A stretch of DNA of 9,567 bases from an uncultured Clostridia bacterium (GCA_944338265.1 CALVLO010000051.1:1-9567); one strand, 5' to 3'. Shown: positions 1 through 6,235, numbered from the stretch's first letter. The notes: generated from the letters alone by a model not told the origin. Made by a program: numbers and translations.

Positions 1-25
1 GGGCAAGGGTCCGGAAGAAAAATGA
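1..25 (+). CDS. Possible 3' tail of an upstream plus-strand gene (partial)
   Basis: One reading frame at the left edge translates as GKGPEEK followed by a TGA stop at 23-25. The TGA overlaps the ATG at 22-24 of the next gene in the ATGA arrangement typical of translationally coupled genes. The charged, proline-containing tail is plausible for a protein C-terminus, but only seven codons are visible. The alternative is that this is simply the leader of the membrane-protein gene. The function cannot be judged. Confidence 0.35.
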
Positions 26-933
26 AGCGCCTTTTCCGCGCGCTCCTTGCACGGCTGCGCGCGCCGCGGACGGGCTTTTTGCTCTGCTTTTATCCCCTCT
101 TTGCGCTGCTCGCGGCGGGCACGGTTCTGCTTCTTGTATATGTGCCGCGGCAGACCGCGTGGCACTATTTGCTCTACGCCCTCTCGGCGGCGGCGACCGC
201 TTACTTCGTCTATACCCTTGTATACCTCGCGCCCAAGCTGAAGGCGGCGTGTTTGCGCGGGATGCGGCGGCGCAAATTTACAAGCGAGCTCGTGGAAAAC
301 TACGGCTTCCGCACCCTTGCATTCGCCGCGGCGGGGTTTGTGCTCAACGCCGCCTATGCCGCGCTGCAGGCTGCCGTGGGCATTGCCGCGCGCTCGGTAT
401 GGAACATCACCGTTGCCGCCTTCTACCTGCTTCTGATCGCCCTCAAGGGCATCGTGCTCTTCCGCGGGCGAAGCGGGCGCGGCGGCGCGGAAAGCGAGAT
501 CGCCATCTACCGCACCTGCGGATGGCTCATCAACCTGTTCCCCGTTGTGATCGCGGGCATTGTTGTGCTCACCAACAGGGCGGATATGATGTATCCGTAT
601 GCGGGGATGATGATCTACGCCGTTGCGCTCTACACGTTCTGCAAGATAGGCTCCTCCGTCTTCCAATTTTGGAAGGCAAGGCGGCAGGACCGCCTCACCG
701 TGCAGGCGATCCGCAATATCAACCTTGTGAGCGCGCTGTTTTCCGTGCTCGTTTTGCAGGTCTCCCTGATCCAAGCGTTCGGAAGCCAAGATGATCATGC
801 GATGAACGGCGTGACGGGCGGCGTGGTCGCGCTCCTTGTGCTCGCCGTGGGCATTTGCATGATCGTGAAGGCAAGCAGGCTCCGCCGCAAGCGCGCCGCG
901 CAGGACGTGCCGCCCGAGGACTGCGAAGGATGA
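22..933 (+). CDS. Multi-pass integral membrane protein of unknown function
   Basis: This 303-residue protein is dominated by hydrophobic stretches, and I count about eight likely membrane segments (near residues 18-40, 48-70, 97-119, 128-147, 168-184, 193-210, 233-252 and 265-283). They are separated by short loops rich in Arg and Lys (for example 77-86, 148-154 and 217-225), which would face the cytoplasm. The N-terminus is strongly basic and the C-terminus ends in a basic patch followed by an acidic tail. I see no catalytic motif, signal peptidase site or known transporter signature, so I do not assign a function. The ATG at 22 is preceded by GGAAG at 13-17 as a modest ribosome site. No in-frame stop lies between it and the window edge, so a start further upstream cannot be excluded. 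The gene ends 8 bases before a strong terminator and converges on ppk, so it is not part of the polyphosphate operon. Confidence 0.85.
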   Translation: MKRLFRALLARLRAPRTGFLLCFYPLFALLAAGTVLLLVYVPRQTAWHYLLYALSAAATAYFVYTLVYLAPKLKAACLRGMRRRKFTSELVENYGFRTLAFAAAGFVLNAAYAALQAAVGIAARSVWNITVAAFYLLLIALKGIVLFRGRSGRGGAESEIAIYRTCGWLINLFPVVIAGIVVLTNRADMMYPYAGMMIYAVALYTFCKIGSSVFQFWKARRQDRLTVQAIRNINLVSALFSVLVLQVSLIQAFGSQDDHAMNGVTGGVVALLVLAVGICMIVKASRLRRKRAAQDVPPEDCEG

Positions 934-941
934 GCGATACG

Positions 942-970
942 AAAAAAGGGAGGACGCCCTCCCTTTTTTT
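942..970. terminator. Bidirectional rho-independent terminator
   Basis: AAAAAAGGGAGG (942-953) and CCTCCCTTTTTT (958-969) form a perfect 12-bp stem around a 4-base loop. On the plus strand the stem runs into seven T; on the minus strand it ends in six T. It lies between the membrane-protein stop (933) and the ppk stop (983), so one element can end both convergent transcripts. Confidence 0.88.
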
Positions 971-982
971 GACCAAACTGCG

Positions 983-3061
983 CTATTTTTTGCCCGCTTC
1001 GCGCAGGAATTGCGCCTGCGCATCGAGCGGGGCGCCCAACGTTTCCACCTTGCGGTACTCGCCGTCCGCACACAGCCTGCGCGCCTTGACGTTATCGGCA
1101 AGCATCGTCTGCAAAATGCCGACGATCTGATCGGCGATGCGCCCGTCGAGCACGGGCGCGGCGATCTCCACCCGCTTATCGGTGTTGCGCGTCATGAGAT
1201 CGGCGCTCGAAATGAAAGTGACGCGGTCCGCCCCTTTGCCGAAGCAATACACGCGGGAGTGCTCCAAAAACCTGCCGACGATGCTGATGACGCGGATGTT
1301 CTCCGTCTTCCCTGCGATCCCGGGCAGGAGGCAGCAGATGCCGCGGACGATGAGCTCGATCTTAACGCCTGCCGCGCTCGCCGCGGCGAGCTTATCGATG
1401 ATCTCCTTATCGGTGAGGCTGTTCATCTTGGCGAGGATATAGCCCTCTTCGCCGCGCTTCGCCTTTTCCATCTCGCGGTCGATATAGCGAATGAGCCCGC
1501 TCTTTAACGTCTCGGGGGCGACGAGCAGGCGCTCGTAGGCAAACTGCGTGTTGCAGATGGAGACGTTGCGGAAGAATGCGACGGCATCCTCGCCGATCTT
1601 CCGATCGGCGGTGAGAATGTTGAGATCGGTATACTGCTTGCTCGTGGACTCGTTGTAGTTGCCCGTGCCGAGGTGGGTGATGTAGCGGAGCTGCTCCCCC
1701 TCCTTTAAGACGATGGAGATGATCTTGGAATGCACCTTGTAATTCTCCATCCCGTAGATGATGGTGCAGCCTGCCTCCTGCAATTTGGAAGCAAAGTACA
1801 TGTTGTTCTCCTCATCGAAGCGGGCGCAAAGCTCGATGACGACGACCACCTGCTTGCCGTTTTCGCTTGCGCGGCACAGGAGCTCTGCAATGCGGGAATG
1901 ATGGGCAAGGCGGTAGATGGTGATCATGATGGAGCTCACGCGCGCATCCTTGGAGCACTCCTCCAACAGATCGACGACGGGCGTCATCGCATCGTAGGGA
2001 TAGGAGAGGAAGACGTCGTGGGAGCGCACCGTGCCGATGAGCGAGGGCGTGAGCGCGAGCTCCTCTGCAACGGCGCCCTTGAAGGGCGGATATTTGAGGA
2101 GCGCGCTCTCTTCCGCGGGCAGGTAATTCCCCAACGAGAAGAGAAATTTATAATCGAAGAAGCGCTCGTCGCAAAAGCAGAACCTGGCGCTGAGCCCGAG
2201 GAGTTTGAGCACGAGATCTTTGAGCTTGCTCTCTGCGCTGTCTACTTCGAGGCGGACGACGTTGAGCTTGGCGCGCGACTCCACCTTCTTTTTCATGATC
2301 TGAGAAAAGTCGCGCTCGAGATCGCAATCATCGATATGCGTATCGAAATCGGCGTTGCGGGTGACGCGCATGAGCATCTGCTCGTTGACGGTATAGCCCG
2401 TGAAGGCGAGCTTGCCGAAGAGACGCACGAGCTCTTCGAGCGGGATGAGGCGCACCTTTTTGCCGCCGCTCAGACGGTACAGCCGATCGAGCGACGGATT
2501 GACGGCGACGACGCCGATCATGCGGCGCCCCTCCTTTTCGAGCTGGCAGATCATGTAGCTGCGCTCGTTCTCGAACTGCATGAGCGGATGCTTGGCATCG
2601 AGCACCATCAGCGAGAGAAGCGGCAGGACGTGGCGGAGAAAGATCTGGCGGCACTCCTCCGTCTGGCGGGGGGTGAGATCTTCGGCGCGCAAGATCCTGA
2701 GCCCGTTTTTGCCGAGCTCCTTGCGCAGGGAGGAATAGCATGCGGTGCGCAGCTCGTACAGCTTTTTCACCGTATCGGCAATGCCTTCGAGCTGTTTGGC
2801 GGCGGTGAGCCGCGTCTTGTTCTCCGTTGCCTGCGGCTCGGAGACGCTCTCGTTATACAGGCTCCCCACCCGCACCATAAAAAATTCATCGAGATTGGAG
2901 GTGAAGATGGAGAGGAATTTGCAGCGCTCGAGCAGCGGATTGGTGAGATCTGCCGCCTGATCGAGAACGCGCTTGTTGAAGAGCAGCCAACTGTATTCGC
3001 GGTTGACGTAAATATCGCGGATGAACTTGTGCTTGACTTTTTGCGGCACGCTGAGCTTCAT
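983..3061 (-). CDS. ppk: Polyphosphate kinase (PPK1 family)
   Basis: PPK1 reversibly transfers the terminal phosphate of ATP to a growing inorganic polyphosphate chain through a phospho-histidine intermediate. The 692-residue product has the normal family length. It opens with the N-domain signature (NREYSWLLFNKRVLDQA, about residues 20-36, then LSIFTSNLDEFFMVRVG at 50-66). The two phospholipase-D-like catalytic halves carry VHSK with His444, THLGTGNYNE with His463, and EHSRVYCFG with His601. The spacings 444 to 463 and 444 to 601 match those of E. coli His435, His454 and His592, so the autophosphorylated and acid/base histidines are both present. SSADLMTRNTDKRVE near 618-632 is also typical. 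I chose the ATG at 3061: the longer open frame to 3175 adds 38 Arg/Pro-rich residues that overlap the upstream gene in another frame and look unlike PPK1. AAGGCAGG precedes this ATG. It is the last gene of the pfkA-ppx-ppk unit, 13 bp after the ppx stop, followed by the shared terminator at 942-970. Confidence 0.96.
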   Translation of the reverse strand: MKLSVPQKVKHKFIRDIYVNREYSWLLFNKRVLDQAADLTNPLLERCKFLSIFTSNLDEFFMVRVGSLYNESVSEPQATENKTRLTAAKQLEGIADTVKKLYELRTACYSSLRKELGKNGLRILRAEDLTPRQTEECRQIFLRHVLPLLSLMVLDAKHPLMQFENERSYMICQLEKEGRRMIGVVAVNPSLDRLYRLSGGKKVRLIPLEELVRLFGKLAFTGYTVNEQMLMRVTRNADFDTHIDDCDLERDFSQIMKKKVESRAKLNVVRLEVDSAESKLKDLVLKLLGLSARFCFCDERFFDYKFLFSLGNYLPAEESALLKYPPFKGAVAEELALTPSLIGTVRSHDVFLSYPYDAMTPVVDLLEECSKDARVSSIMITIYRLAHHSRIAELLCRASENGKQVVVVIELCARFDEENNMYFASKLQEAGCTIIYGMENYKVHSKIISIVLKEGEQLRYITHLGTGNYNESTSKQYTDLNILTADRKIGEDAVAFFRNVSICNTQFAYERLLVAPETLKSGLIRYIDREMEKAKRGEEGYILAKMNSLTDKEIIDKLAAASAAGVKIELIVRGICCLLPGIAGKTENIRVISIVGRFLEHSRVYCFGKGADRVTFISSADLMTRNTDKRVEIAAPVLDGRIADQIVGILQTMLADNVKARRLCADGEYRKVETLGAPLDAQAQFLREAGKK

Positions 3062-3074
3062 AACCTGACCTGCC

Positions 3075-4319
3075 TTATGTGGGATTCTTGGGCGGTCTGC
3101 CGCGGCGCTTGGGCGCGGGCATGGGCGCCTCGTTTTGCGTTTTTTGCGCCTCCTCCGCGGACATGGGTGCCGCATTTCCCGCCGCGGGCGCTTTGGGCGG
3201 TCTGCCGCGGCGCTTGGGCGCGCCGCCCTCTGCGGGCGATGCTTTCTGTGCGGCGGGCGCCTTCTTTTGCTGTTTGCGTTCGGGTTTTTGCGCGGCGGGC
3301 TCTGCCTTCTTTGCTGCCTTCTGCGCGGGTTTTTCCTGCTTGGCGGGGGCTTCGGCGGGCAGCACGCGCTCTTCGCCGCCCGTCTGTGCGGTCGCGAAAT
3401 CGTACCAGCGCCCCGTCTCCCTGCCTTCGAGGACGAGCTGCAGATACCCCTCCTTTACGCCGCGGTCGCTGATGAGGATGTTATCCACCCCGAAGCGCTT
3501 GAAGAGCGCCTTCAGAACGATCGCCGCAGAGCCGATGAGATAGAGCTTTTCCGGCGCGCTGTTCAGAACGAGCTTGGAGCGATCCTCCCCCGTGAGCAGG
3601 TGTTTGACGAGTTTTTTGAACTGCTTATAGCGGATGACGCGCACGCCGCTCTCTGCCTTGTCGCCCGTGAAATCGGCGTATACATCGTAGATCGCCGCGT
3701 TTGCCGCGCCCACCATGACTGCCGTTGCGTACACGCCCTCCTTCGGGAGAGACGCCTTTTCGAACTTCTCTTTGACGAATGCCCTGATCGCCTTCGCCTC
3801 CTTCTCGCTCGGGAAGATATTGGCGACGAACTTGCGATAAAGATCTAACAGCCCGAAGTCAAAGCACGTCATATCCTCCTTGCGGCGTTTTGTAAGGTCG
3901 CACACCTCGATGCTCTTGCCGCCGAGATCGATGAGCACGGGGCGCTCGTAGGCGGTGTAGTAGATGTTGGCGATATAATCGCAGTATGCCTCGGTGGCGG
4001 CATCGATGAAGTTGACGGGGAAGCCCGTTTCGCCGAGCACGCGGGCGCGCACCTCCTCGAAATTTTCGATATAGCGGAGGGCGGCGGTGGAGATGAGATA
4101 CCCCCGCTGCACGCCGAAGTTTTTGCACGTCTCCTTCATCTCTTTGAGGCAATCGATGAGCTTCTCCATGCCGCGCTGCGTGAATTTGCGCCCGCTGAGA
4201 TAGTGCGCAAAGCTGATGGGAAAGCGCTCTTTGAAGAGAAGCTCCGTCTTGTGTTCGTCCGCCGCCGCCACGATGAGCGAAAGGCTGCTTGAGCTGATAT
4301 CGATGACCGAATATTTCAT
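3075..4319 (-). CDS. ppx: Ppx/GppA-family phosphatase (probable exopolyphosphatase) with AT-hook-like C-terminal tail
   Basis: Residues 1-300 follow the ASKHA-fold Ppx/GppA phosphatases, which release phosphate from polyphosphate or hydrolyse pppGpp. Visible family motifs are the first phosphate loop (VIDISSSSLSLIV, 5-17), STAALRYIEN (77-86), DAATEAYCDY (106-115, with Glu110 near the usual catalytic Glu), the second phosphate loop DLGGKSIEV (131-139) and RGVKEGYLQL (286-295). Two motifs are altered: the family usually has DxGSNS and DxGGGSxE. The protein is 414 residues. Homologues of this short type usually end near residue 305; here a low-complexity Ala/Lys/Pro tail of about 100 residues follows, holding PKRRGRPPK twice (368-376 and 403-411), the GRP-core pattern of AT-hook DNA-binding motifs. 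The ATG at 4319 has a strong ribosome site (GTAGGAGAA); the longer frame to 4382 lacks support. It sits between pfkA (41 bp gap) and ppk (13 bp gap). Whether it acts on polyphosphate, pppGpp or neither is not settled by sequence; the ppk neighbour favours polyphosphate. Confidence 0.88.
   Translation of the reverse strand: MKYSVIDISSSSLSLIVAAADEHKTELLFKERFPISFAHYLSGRKFTQRGMEKLIDCLKEMKETCKNFGVQRGYLISTAALRYIENFEEVRARVLGETGFPVNFIDAATEAYCDYIANIYYTAYERPVLIDLGGKSIEVCDLTKRRKEDMTCFDFGLLDLYRKFVANIFPSEKEAKAIRAFVKEKFEKASLPKEGVYATAVMVGAANAAIYDVYADFTGDKAESGVRVIRYKQFKKLVKHLLTGEDRSKLVLNSAPEKLYLIGSAAIVLKALFKRFGVDNILISDRGVKEGYLQLVLEGRETGRWYDFATAQTGGEERVLPAEAPAKQEKPAQKAAKKAEPAAQKPERKQQKKAPAAQKASPAEGGAPKRRGRPPKAPAAGNAAPMSAEEAQKTQNEAPMPAPKRRGRPPKNPT
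3088..3222 (-). repeat. In-frame 30-bp direct repeat encoding the two AT-hook-like motifs
   Basis: The 30 bp at 3088-3117 recur without change at 3193-3222, an offset of 105 bp, exactly 35 codons. Each copy encodes most of PKRRGRPPK in the same frame of the phosphatase gene. Identity at the nucleotide level, in a tail that is otherwise irregular, points to a recent duplication of the motif-coding segment or to gene conversion between copies. Confidence 0.85.
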
Positions 4320-4360
4320 ATCTGTTCTCCTACTTTTGATGATATGCAAGATCGCGCCGC

Positions 4361-5434
4361 TTATGCACGGTCTCCGAAACACACGCCGACGGCGCGGGCA
4401 TCGCGCACCGCGTCCCCGTCGGGATCGACGAATTTATACTTGCCCGCAACGTCCGCAAGGGCGTTGAAGGTGATCTTATCATCTTCGAGCGCGACGGTCA
4501 CGCCGTAGTGCCCGCGTTCGGCGAGCCGCGCCGCGCAGATGCCCATGCGCGTGCAGAGAAGGCGGTCGTAGGCGCAGGGAGCGCCGCCGCGCTGCAGATA
4601 GCCGAGCACGGAATAGCGCGTCTCTACCCCCGTCCGCTCGCCGATGACCTCGGCAAGATGGCGGGTGACGGTGCTCTCCCCCAGCTCGGTGCGCACGAAT
4701 GCGCGGTCCTCCTTTTTGAAGCGCGCCTCGCTTGCAAGCAGCGCCCCTTCCGCCACGCAGACCATGGAATAGCGCTCGCCCGCACGCACGCGCGCGGCGA
4801 GGAAGTCACACACCGCATCCACAGAGAACGGGATCTCCGGGATGAGGATCATGTGCGCGCCCGCGGCGAGCCCCGCGTGCAGCGTGAGCCAGCCCGCCTT
4901 GTTGCCCATGACCTCGACGAGCATGATGCGGCTGTGGCTGCGCGCCGTCGTCTCGATGCGGCAGATCGCCTCGGAGGCGACCTCCACCGCCGTCTGGAAG
5001 CCGAAGGTGACATCTGTGCCGTAAATATCGTTATCGATGGTCTTGGGCACGCCGATGACGTTGCAGCCCTCCATGGCGAGCAGCGCCGCCGTTTTGTGCG
5101 TGCCCGCGCCGCCGAGCGCAAACAGGCAGCCAAGCCCCATCTTTTTGTAGTTTGCGACCATCTTGGCAAGGCGCGTGCCGCCATCTTCGGGCACGGTCAT
5201 CTTTTTGAATGGCTGGCGGGAGGTCTTTAAGATCGTCCCCCCTTCGTCCAAAATGCTTTCAAAATCCGCCGCTTTGAGCGGGAAGCTCTCGCCGCGGATG
5301 AGCCCGCCGTACCCTTCCGGAATGCCGATGAGTTCGGCATTTTTGACGTTGCGCGTGAGGTACATCCCGATGGCGCGGATGACGGCGTTGAGCCCCGCGC
5401 AATCGCCTCCGCTCGTTAAAATCCCATATCGCAT
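4361..5434 (-). CDS. pfkA: 6-phosphofructokinase (PfkA family, group with PKTIDND motif)
   Basis: The enzyme phosphorylates fructose 6-phosphate to fructose 1,6-bisphosphate, the committed glycolytic step, in the cytoplasm. The 357-residue product has the family motifs in order: GILTSGGDCAGLNAVIR (4-20), LGGAGTHKTA (107-116), PKTIDNDIYGTD (130-141, catalytic Asp134), MGNKAGW (176-182), VAEGA (227-231) and GYLQRGGAP (278-286). Two positions bear on the phosphoryl donor. Lys131 replaces the Gly of classical ATP enzymes (E. coli Gly124), as in pyrophosphate-dependent and ambiguous PFKs, while Gly111 keeps the ATP-type residue (E. coli Gly104). The magnesium-associated Asp of GGDGS (E. coli Asp103) is Ala110, which is unusual; I recall related clostridial enzymes with Asn there. 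The donor is therefore uncertain. The ATG at 5434 has GGAGGG at 5439-5444. It is the first gene of the operon with ppx and ppk. Confidence 0.95.
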   Translation of the reverse strand: MRYGILTSGGDCAGLNAVIRAIGMYLTRNVKNAELIGIPEGYGGLIRGESFPLKAADFESILDEGGTILKTSRQPFKKMTVPEDGGTRLAKMVANYKKMGLGCLFALGGAGTHKTAALLAMEGCNVIGVPKTIDNDIYGTDVTFGFQTAVEVASEAICRIETTARSHSRIMLVEVMGNKAGWLTLHAGLAAGAHMILIPEIPFSVDAVCDFLAARVRAGERYSMVCVAEGALLASEARFKKEDRAFVRTELGESTVTRHLAEVIGERTGVETRYSVLGYLQRGGAPCAYDRLLCTRMGICAARLAERGHYGVTVALEDDKITFNALADVAGKYKFVDPDGDAVRDARAVGVCFGDRA

Positions 5435-5451
5435 AAGACCCTCCGCTATCT

Positions 5452-5480
5452 ATTGTACTATGCTTTGGCTGCGTTGTCAA
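5452..5480 (-). promoter_or_regulatory. Sigma-A-type promoter of the pfkA-ppx-ppk operon
   Basis: Read on the minus strand, TTGACA (5475-5480) and TACAAT (5452-5457) are separated by exactly 17 bp. The -35 hexamer is consensus and the -10 differs at one base. Transcription should begin near 5444-5446, which leaves a leader of only about 10-12 bases whose start coincides with the GGAGGG ribosome site (5439-5444). No competing terminator or attenuator fits in that leader, so control would have to act at initiation. Confidence 0.85.
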
Positions 5481-5496
5481 GAGCGGCGGAAAAATT

Positions 5497-5534
5497 TTAC
5501 ATTTGTTTTACAACCGCGTTACATTTGCATGACA
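5497..5534 (-). promoter_or_regulatory. Pho-box-like array: four TGTMA units at 11-bp spacing
   Basis: On the minus strand, the coding strand for pfkA, TGTCA (5530-5534), TGTAA (5519-5523), TGTAA (5508-5512) and TGTAA (5497-5501) begin exactly 11 bp apart. On the plus strand the same array reads ATGACA, GTTACA, TTTACA and TTTACA with 5-bp spacers. Both readings fit what is known of phosphate-response regulators: E. coli PhoB binds TGTCA-type direct repeats with an 11-bp period, and Bacillus PhoP binds TT(A/C/T)ACA repeats with about 5-bp spacers, usually four. The array ends 16 bp upstream of the -35. The link to PhoB/PhoP is inference; the periodic repeats are seen directly. Confidence 0.6.
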
Positions 5535-5552
5535 TCTTGCCCGCCGCAAGCA

Positions 5553-5581
5553 AAAAGCCGCCGCTCCAAGCGACGGCTTTT
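5553..5581. terminator. Hairpin terminator upstream of the pfkA promoter
   Basis: AAAAGCCGCCGCT (5553-5565) pairs with AGCGACGGCTTTT (5569-5581) over 13 bp with one mismatch (5561 with 5573) and a 3-base loop. On the minus strand the stem ends in TTTTT, so it fits termination of transcripts arriving from the topoisomerase genes and the repeat island. It would insulate the pfkA operon from read-through. The flanking A and T runs also allow function on the plus strand, but no plus-strand gene is nearby. Confidence 0.75.
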
Positions 5582-5675
5582 GAATAGCTTTGTATACAAC
5601 AGGATAACTCCCTCAGTCACTTCGTGACGGTGCCTCTAAGAGGGAGCCAAGGGTGGAAGTAATTTCCCCTCATCC

Positions 5676-5711
5676 GATTTCCTCCCGCCGCGGTTGCGGC
5701 GGGAGGAAATC
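5676..5711. repeat. Perfect 16-bp inverted repeat in unit copy 1
   Basis: GATTTCCTCCCGCCGC (5676-5691) is the exact reverse complement of 5696-5711, with a GGTT loop between. There is no T run after it on either strand, so it is not a standard intrinsic terminator; it could slow or protect RNA ends. Confidence 0.88.
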
Positions 5712-5875
5712 ACCTTCCCCCGAGGGGGAAGGCAGGGAAATCCCCCCTGCCGCCGCGGAGGCGGCGGCTTCCCCCCTTAAAACAAGTGTTAAGGGGGGCA
5801 TGGAGAGGACAACTTCCTCAGTCACTTCGTGACAGCTCTCTAAGAGGGAGCCAAGGGCGGGAGAGCCCCTCATCC

Positions 5876-5911
5876 GATTTCCTCTCGCCGCGGTTGCGGC
5901 GGGAGGAAATC
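5876..5911. repeat. 16-bp inverted repeat in unit copy 2 with one changed pair
   Basis: This is the same hairpin as at 5676-5711, with T instead of C at 5885. Opposite G5902 this gives a U-G wobble in plus-strand RNA but an A-C mismatch in minus-strand RNA. Confidence 0.85.
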
Positions 5912-6041
5912 ACCTTCCCCCGAGGGGGAAGGCAGGGAAATCCCCCCTGCCGCCGCGGAGGCGGCGGCTTCCCCCCTTAAAACAAGTGTTAAGGGGGGCA
6001 TGGAGATGACAACTTCCTCAGTCACTTCGTGACGGTATCTT

Positions 6042-6066
6042 GGCGGCACCAAGGTAGTGTGCCGCC
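6042..6066. repeat. 8-bp perfect inverted repeat
   Basis: GGCGGCAC (6042-6049) and GTGCCGCC (6059-6066) are separated by 9 bases. GTGCC (6059-6063) can alternatively pair with GGCAC (6071-6075), so the two hairpins are mutually exclusive. Confidence 0.7.
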
Positions 6067-6075
6067 TTCGGGCAC

Positions 6076-6102
6076 GGAATTGCCGCTGAGAAAGGCAATT
6101 CC
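6076..6102. repeat. 9-bp perfect inverted repeat
   Basis: GGAATTGCC (6076-6084) and GGCAATTCC (6094-6102) enclose a 9-base loop. It directly follows the hairpin pair at 6042-6075, and no T run follows it. Confidence 0.7.
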
Positions 6103-6109
6103 TTAGTTC

Positions 6110-6154
6110 GCGGCGCGCGCACAGCGCACTGCGCTGATGCGCATAACGCGCCGC
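6110..6154. repeat. Long bulged GC-rich hairpin
   Basis: Three nested arm pairs stack into one structure: GCGGCGCG (6110-6117) with CGCGCCGC (6147-6154), the segment ending at 6121 with TGCGC (6138-6142), and CAGCGC (6122-6127) with GCGCTG (6131-6136) around an ACT loop. A single A and an ATAA bulge interrupt the right arm. Confidence 0.7.
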
Positions 6155-6209
6155 TCACCCCTCTAAGAGGAAGCCTTGTGCGTTACCTCTATCTGCACGA
6201 ACTCCCACC

Positions 6210-6234
6210 GTCTGCGCGGCTTTGCCGCGCAGAC
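6210..6234. repeat. Perfect 11-bp inverted repeat
   Basis: GTCTGCGCGGC (6210-6220) and GCCGCGCAGAC (6224-6234) flank a TTT loop. It is followed two bases later by another perfect hairpin. Confidence 0.82.
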
Positions 6235-6235
6235 A

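Larger units (their letters stand above)
5606..6033. repeat. Tandem 200-bp hairpin-rich repeat unit (2 full copies plus start of a third)
   Basis: Copy 1 spans 5606-5810, copy 2 spans 5811-6010, and a third begins at 6011 and breaks off near 6033. Between 5666-5833 and 5866-6033 (168 bp) I find only two differences (5685/5885 and 5807/6007), so the duplication is recent or kept homogeneous. Each unit begins with a CCTCAGTCACTTCGTGAC-type segment (5-bp stem GTCAC/GTGAC) and then CTAAGAGGGAGCCAAGGG, followed by four hairpins: a 16-bp stem, CCTTCCCCC/GGGGGAAGG, GCCGCCGC/GCGGCGGC and CCCCCCTTAA/TTAAGGGGGG. Confidence 0.9.

Noticed and set aside
3062..3175. Longer N-terminus for polyphosphate kinase
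   Set aside because: The extra 38 residues are Arg/Pro-rich, come from the phosphatase coding sequence in another frame, and the ATG at 3061 begins right where the family homology does.
1730..3472. Open frame of 580 codons on the plus strand across ppk and the phosphatase gene
   Set aside because: It spans two well-supported minus-strand genes and their junction; its composition is that of a codon-bias shadow.
5590..5599. Ten-base palindrome TTGTATACAA as an operator
   Set aside because: It lies beyond the terminator, over 100 bp upstream of the pfkA promoter and with no promoter of its own; short palindromes of this size are common, and it may simply mark the edge of the repeat island.
5606..6033. 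CRISPR array
   Set aside because: The units are about 200 bp and nearly identical throughout, with no short repeat alternating with unique spacers and no cas gene nearby.
5670..6052. Two minus-strand frames (5670-5873 and 5870-6052) that share an almost identical C-terminal part
   Set aside because: The similarity comes from the 200-bp DNA duplication. The frames run through hairpin arms and give low-complexity translations, so they are repeat sequence, not a protein family.
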